Origin: JACJYC01 sp964558465
GTDB lineage: Bacteria; Bacteroidota; Bacteroidia; Chitinophagales; Saprospiraceae
Direction of reading: 5' to 3'
Assembly: GCA_964558465.1 (NCBI GenBank)
Contig: CAZLEF010000097.1
Span: forward strand, 1 to 26,891
DNA: 26,891 nucleotides
The position numbers and the translations under genes are program-made. How positions within the stretch are numbered: position 1 is the stretch's first letter; each line of letters opens with the position of its first letter. Below are positions 24,103 to 26,891 of this stretch, piece after piece. The notes below the pieces were generated by a model. That model searched no databases. It saw only the letters and a list, made by a program, of their open reading frames with translations, and had not been told where the DNA came from.

Positions 24103-25167
24103 TTACAAAATTAACATAGCATCGCCGTAGCTGAAGAACCGGTACTCTTCTTTTACCGCTTCGTTGTAGGCCTCCATAACCAGTTCATAACCGCCAAATG
24201 CGCAAATCATGATGAGCAAACTCGATTTGGGCAAGTGCAAATTGGTGATCATTGCGTTGGCAATGCTGAAATCGTATGGCGGGAATATGAATTTATTGGT
24301 CCAGCCTTCCGCCGGTTTTAAAAGGCCTTCGGCAGATACGGCCGTTTCAATAGCCCGCATTGTGGTTGTACCGACTGAACAGATCTTTTTGCCGAGGTCT
24401 TTTGACCGGTTGACGGCGGCAACCGCAGGAGCCGCGATCCTGAAATATTCGGCATCCATTTTATGTTTTGACAAATCCTCCACATCGATATTGCGGAAGG
24501 TGCCCAATCCCACGTGAAGGGTTAATTCGGCAAAGGTGACGCCTTTGATCTCCAGTCTTTTCAACAGTTCTCTTGTAAAATGCAGGCCTGCGGTTGGCGC
24601 GGCAACGGCGCCGATCTCCTTGGCATAAACGGTCTGGTACCGTTCTTTATCCATGTCTTCCGCCGGCCGGTTGATGTACTTGGGCAGTGGCGTATTGCCG
24701 AGGTAATTGAGGTCGCGCTGAAATTCCTCATCCGTTCCATCGTACAGGAAACGGATGGTCCGCCCTCTGGAGGTCGTGTTGTCGACAACCTCCGCCACCA
24801 GAACGTCGTTGTCGTGTTCGTCGCTGAAATAGAGTTTGTTGCCCACCCGGATTTTCCTTGCCGGATCCACGAGTACATCCCAGAGACGCGCCCCTGAGTT
24901 TAATTCCCTGAGCAAAAATACTTCGATATTGGCCCCCGTTCTTTCTTTGCGCCCGTATAACCTGGCCGGAAAGACCTTCGTGTTGTTGAAGATCATCGTG
25001 TCGCCGTCGTCGAAATAATCGAGGATATCTTTGAATATTTTATGTTCTATTTTTCCGGTTTTTCGGTTAACTACCATCATTCGCGACTCGTCACGGTTGC
25101 CGGCAGGGTATTGCGCTACCAGTTTTTTGGGCAGCGGAAAATCAAAGTGTGATAGTTTGGTCCTCAT
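24103..25167 (-). CDS. queA: S-adenosylmethionine:tRNA ribosyltransferase-isomerase
   Basis: QueA transfers and isomerises the ribosyl group of SAM onto preQ1 in tRNA, making epoxyqueuosine at the wobble position of Asp, Asn, His and Tyr tRNAs. The 354-residue protein shows the family motifs near the N-terminus (FPLPKKLVAQYPAGNRDESR), NNTKVFPARL at 61-70, PTAGLHFT at 191-198 and LHVGLGTF at 217-224. The later NRSKDLGKKICSVGTTTMRA region follows. Length is normal. A TATTTTTG -7-like element lies at 25199-25206 on the minus strand. The neighbouring genes are not queuosine genes. Confidence 0.97.
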   Translation of the reverse strand: MRTKLSHFDFPLPKKLVAQYPAGNRDESRMMVVNRKTGKIEHKIFKDILDYFDDGDTMIFNNTKVFPARLYGRKERTGANIEVFLLRELNSGARLWDVLVDPARKIRVGNKLYFSDEHDNDVLVAEVVDNTTSRGRTIRFLYDGTDEEFQRDLNYLGNTPLPKYINRPAEDMDKERYQTVYAKEIGAVAAPTAGLHFTRELLKRLEIKGVTFAELTLHVGLGTFRNIDVEDLSKHKMDAEYFRIAAPAVAAVNRSKDLGKKICSVGTTTMRAIETAVSAEGLLKPAEGWTNKFIFPPYDFSIANAMITNLHLPKSSLLIMICAFGGYELVMEAYNEAVKEEYRFFSYGDAMLIL

Positions 25168-25198
25168 TATTAAGTTTATATCTTTTCAAAATTGACCG

Positions 25199-25206
25199 CA
25201 AAAATA
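25199..25206 (-). promoter_or_regulatory. Candidate -7 element for queA
   Basis: On the minus strand TATTTTTG fits TAnnTTTG, 32 bp before the queA start. No TTG box at standard spacing was seen. Confidence 0.3.
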
Positions 25207-25323
25207 GTAAAATCGTAGGTTCGCCGATAATACGATCCAATTTATCGAAAGGATTAACGGTTTTGTAGCAAAAAGGTTAGCTTCACACCTGTATTTTTTG
25301 TCTTGCAAGCCCAATTCCACCTT

Positions 25324-26577
25324 ATGAACGTAGTATTGAGGATCATCCGGGAAAGCATTCTCCAAGCGGTTCAGCAGTTGCGTGGCAACAAACTGCGGAG
25401 CTTTTTATCTTTGTTAGGGGTTTCCATCGGCATTTTTTGCATCATCGGCGTTCTGTCGGCCGTGGATTCACTGGAAGACAACGTCCGGGGCAGCCTGGAA
25501 AAGTTGGGCAACGATATCGTTTATGTCAAAAAATGGCCCTGGGCTGATGTAGGCAACGATTGGTGGAAGTATTTCAAACGCCCCAATCCCTCCCATGAGG
25601 ATTACGAAGCCGTCCGGGAAAGATCTCAACTCAGTGAGATGGTTTCTTTCCATGTGGTGGTCGGGTTCAAGACGCTGAAATTTGGCTCGTCCAGCATCGA
25701 CGGGGCGCTTCTGATCGCCTGTTCCATGGAGTTTACAGAGATGTTCAAACTCGAATACGACAAAGGGCGGTATTTTTCCTCGTCGGAATACAATTACGGA
25801 AGCAACAGGGTTGTCCTGGGGTACAAAGTATATGAAGAGCTTTTTGGAGAGAACATCGATCCCATCGGCCGCCAGGTAAAACTGCAGGGAAAAGATTATG
25901 AAGTGATCGGCGTGATTGAAAAGGCCGGCAACGATCTGCTCAACCCCCTGGACTTCGATCAATGCATTCTGGTGACCTACCCCAACGGCCGGTCGCTTGC
26001 CAACCTGAGGGCCAGTCAGATTTTTGATGCGACCGTTACGGTCAAAGCGGCTGAAAATGTCGGCCTCGCGGAGATGAAAGACGAGGTTCGCGGCATACTC
26101 CGCGCCAAACACCGGATCAAACCCCGTGAATCCGAAGACTTCTCGCTCAACGAACTTTCCATGATCTCCAAAATATTTGACAGCTTTTTTGCCGTACTCA
26201 ATATTCTGGGGATCATTATCGGCTTGTTTGCCATGTTGGTGGGCATCGTCAGCGTGGCCAATATCATGTTTGTTTCGGTAAAGGAACGAACCAGCATTAT
26301 CGGCATCAAAAAAGCGCTCGGCGCCAAACAGTACGTTATCCTGCTCGAATTTTTGATCGAAGCGATCATTCTTTGCATTCTGGGCGGATTGATCGGCCTG
26401 CTCCTGATCTTCCTCACCACAAAAATCCTGACGGCTGCCACCGGGTTCGATTTTTATATTGACCTGGGCAATACCATATTGGGTATGGGGGTCTCTGTGG
26501 CGGTCGGCGTTATTTCAGGCATTATTCCCGCCTTGCGCGCTGCGCGCATGGACCCTGTGGAGGCGATGCGGAAGTGA
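25324..26577 (+). CDS. MacB/FtsX-type ABC transporter permease
   Basis: The 417-residue protein has the MacB-type layout: a short cytosolic lead (QAVQQLRGNKLRSFLSLLG), one membrane helix near 27-47, a large periplasmic MacB-PCD domain (about 50-275) and three C-terminal helices (roughly 290-315, 340-370, 380-405). The FtsX signature VKERTSIIGIKKALGAKQYV lies between the second and third helices. The end ALRAARMDPVEAMRK is typical. It works with an ATPase to move or mechanically release a substrate, often a lipoprotein, peptide or drug. No ATPase or adaptor gene is in the window. ATG 25324 was chosen over a TTG at 25303 because it gives a standard start before the amphipathic lead. Confidence 0.92.
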   Translation: MNVVLRIIRESILQAVQQLRGNKLRSFLSLLGVSIGIFCIIGVLSAVDSLEDNVRGSLEKLGNDIVYVKKWPWADVGNDWWKYFKRPNPSHEDYEAVRERSQLSEMVSFHVVVGFKTLKFGSSSIDGALLIACSMEFTEMFKLEYDKGRYFSSSEYNYGSNRVVLGYKVYEELFGENIDPIGRQVKLQGKDYEVIGVIEKAGNDLLNPLDFDQCILVTYPNGRSLANLRASQIFDATVTVKAAENVGLAEMKDEVRGILRAKHRIKPRESEDFSLNELSMISKIFDSFFAVLNILGIIIGLFAMLVGIVSVANIMFVSVKERTSIIGIKKALGAKQYVILLEFLIEAIILCILGGLIGLLLIFLTTKILTAATGFDFYIDLGNTILGMGVSVAVGVISGIIPALRAARMDPVEAMRK

Positions 26578-26891
26578 TAACACATCAACAACCGCACTGC
26601 GGCGCGGTCATGTAATCGTCAATCATCAATCAAAATAGGATTGAAGATTGATGAATGAAGATGTAGGAAAAGGCGACGTTTTTCTGCTGATGGGGAAATG
26701 GGGTTAATGCCCAATACGACCATTGCAAGCGAGCCATATCCCCCTCCGGAGGGGGTAGGGGGAGCGCTATCCCACTCCGGCGAGCCAAAGCGGGAGGGTG
26801 AGGGGAAAATGCCGAATGTCCACCCCCTTAATCCCCCGCCGGCGGGGAAACGCTCAGGTGCAGGATTGATGATTGATGATTGATGATTGAT
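26578..26891. repeat. Repeat-rich tail with palindromes and a GATTGAT array
   Basis: No gene was found. A perfect 9-bp inverted repeat pairs 26623-26631 with 26646-26654 and may end the permease transcript. GC-rich perfect palindromes lie at 26740-26755 (CCCCCTCCGGAGGGGG) and 26834-26847 (CCCCGCCGGCGGGG). Four perfect GATTGAT heptamers fill 26864-26891 and run off the window edge. A GC-rich imperfect palindrome sits near 26590-26608. Confidence 0.8.

Overview
The window looks like chromosomal DNA of a Bacteroidota bacterium, most likely a Saprospiria/Lewinella-like lineage (inference). Supporting signs are a TAnnTTTG-type promoter with a TTG box upstream of a DUF2795 gene, the near absence of Shine-Dalgarno sequences, a YfhO-type membrane protein, a TonB-C-like lipoprotein, and gaps filled with short tandem and palindromic repeats. 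No rRNA, tRNA, CRISPR array, transposase or phage gene was seen.

Layout. (1) 1-2294: a G/T-rich tandem repeat follows recQ (minus strand). (2) 2485-4438: a lipoprotein with a TonB-C-like end, cytidylate kinase (cmk) and an unrecognised exported protein, tightly packed on the plus strand. (3) 4460-4898: a palindromic 31-bp tandem repeat, then a small metal-binding lipoprotein. (4) 4957-17295: a 12-kb purine catabolism cluster, all plus strand: xdhA, xdhB, allantoinase, a membrane urate oxidase with a fused cytochrome c, a UraD-UraH fusion, a DUF6986-type aldolase-like protein, xdhC, allC and allE. (5) 17512-22175: a minus-strand run gpsA, yfhO-like, glycosyltransferase. (6) 22200-22400: stacked inverted repeats. 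(7) 22451-25167, minus strand: a DUF2795 protein, a secreted transglutaminase-like protein and queA. (8) 25324-26577, plus strand: a MacB/FtsX-type permease, followed by a repeat-rich tail.

The purine cluster covers almost a whole route. XdhAB (matured by XdhC) makes urate. The PuuD-type oxidase makes 5-hydroxyisourate and should pass electrons to its own haem rather than form peroxide. The UraD-UraH fusion yields S-allantoin, AllB makes allantoate, AllC makes ureidoglycine and AllE makes ureidoglycolate. No recognised ureidoglycolate lyase, amidohydrolase or dehydrogenase lies in the window. In its place the cluster holds an uncharacterised CitE/HpcH-like protein, translationally coupled to xdhC, allC and allE. 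This is the best candidate here for undescribed biochemistry, possibly acting on glyoxylate or a nearby C2 product.

Several intergenic gaps carry 7- or 8-bp-period tandem arrays and GC-rich palindromes. The gap after allE holds two near-complementary octamer arrays that could fold into a large hairpin between convergent genes.
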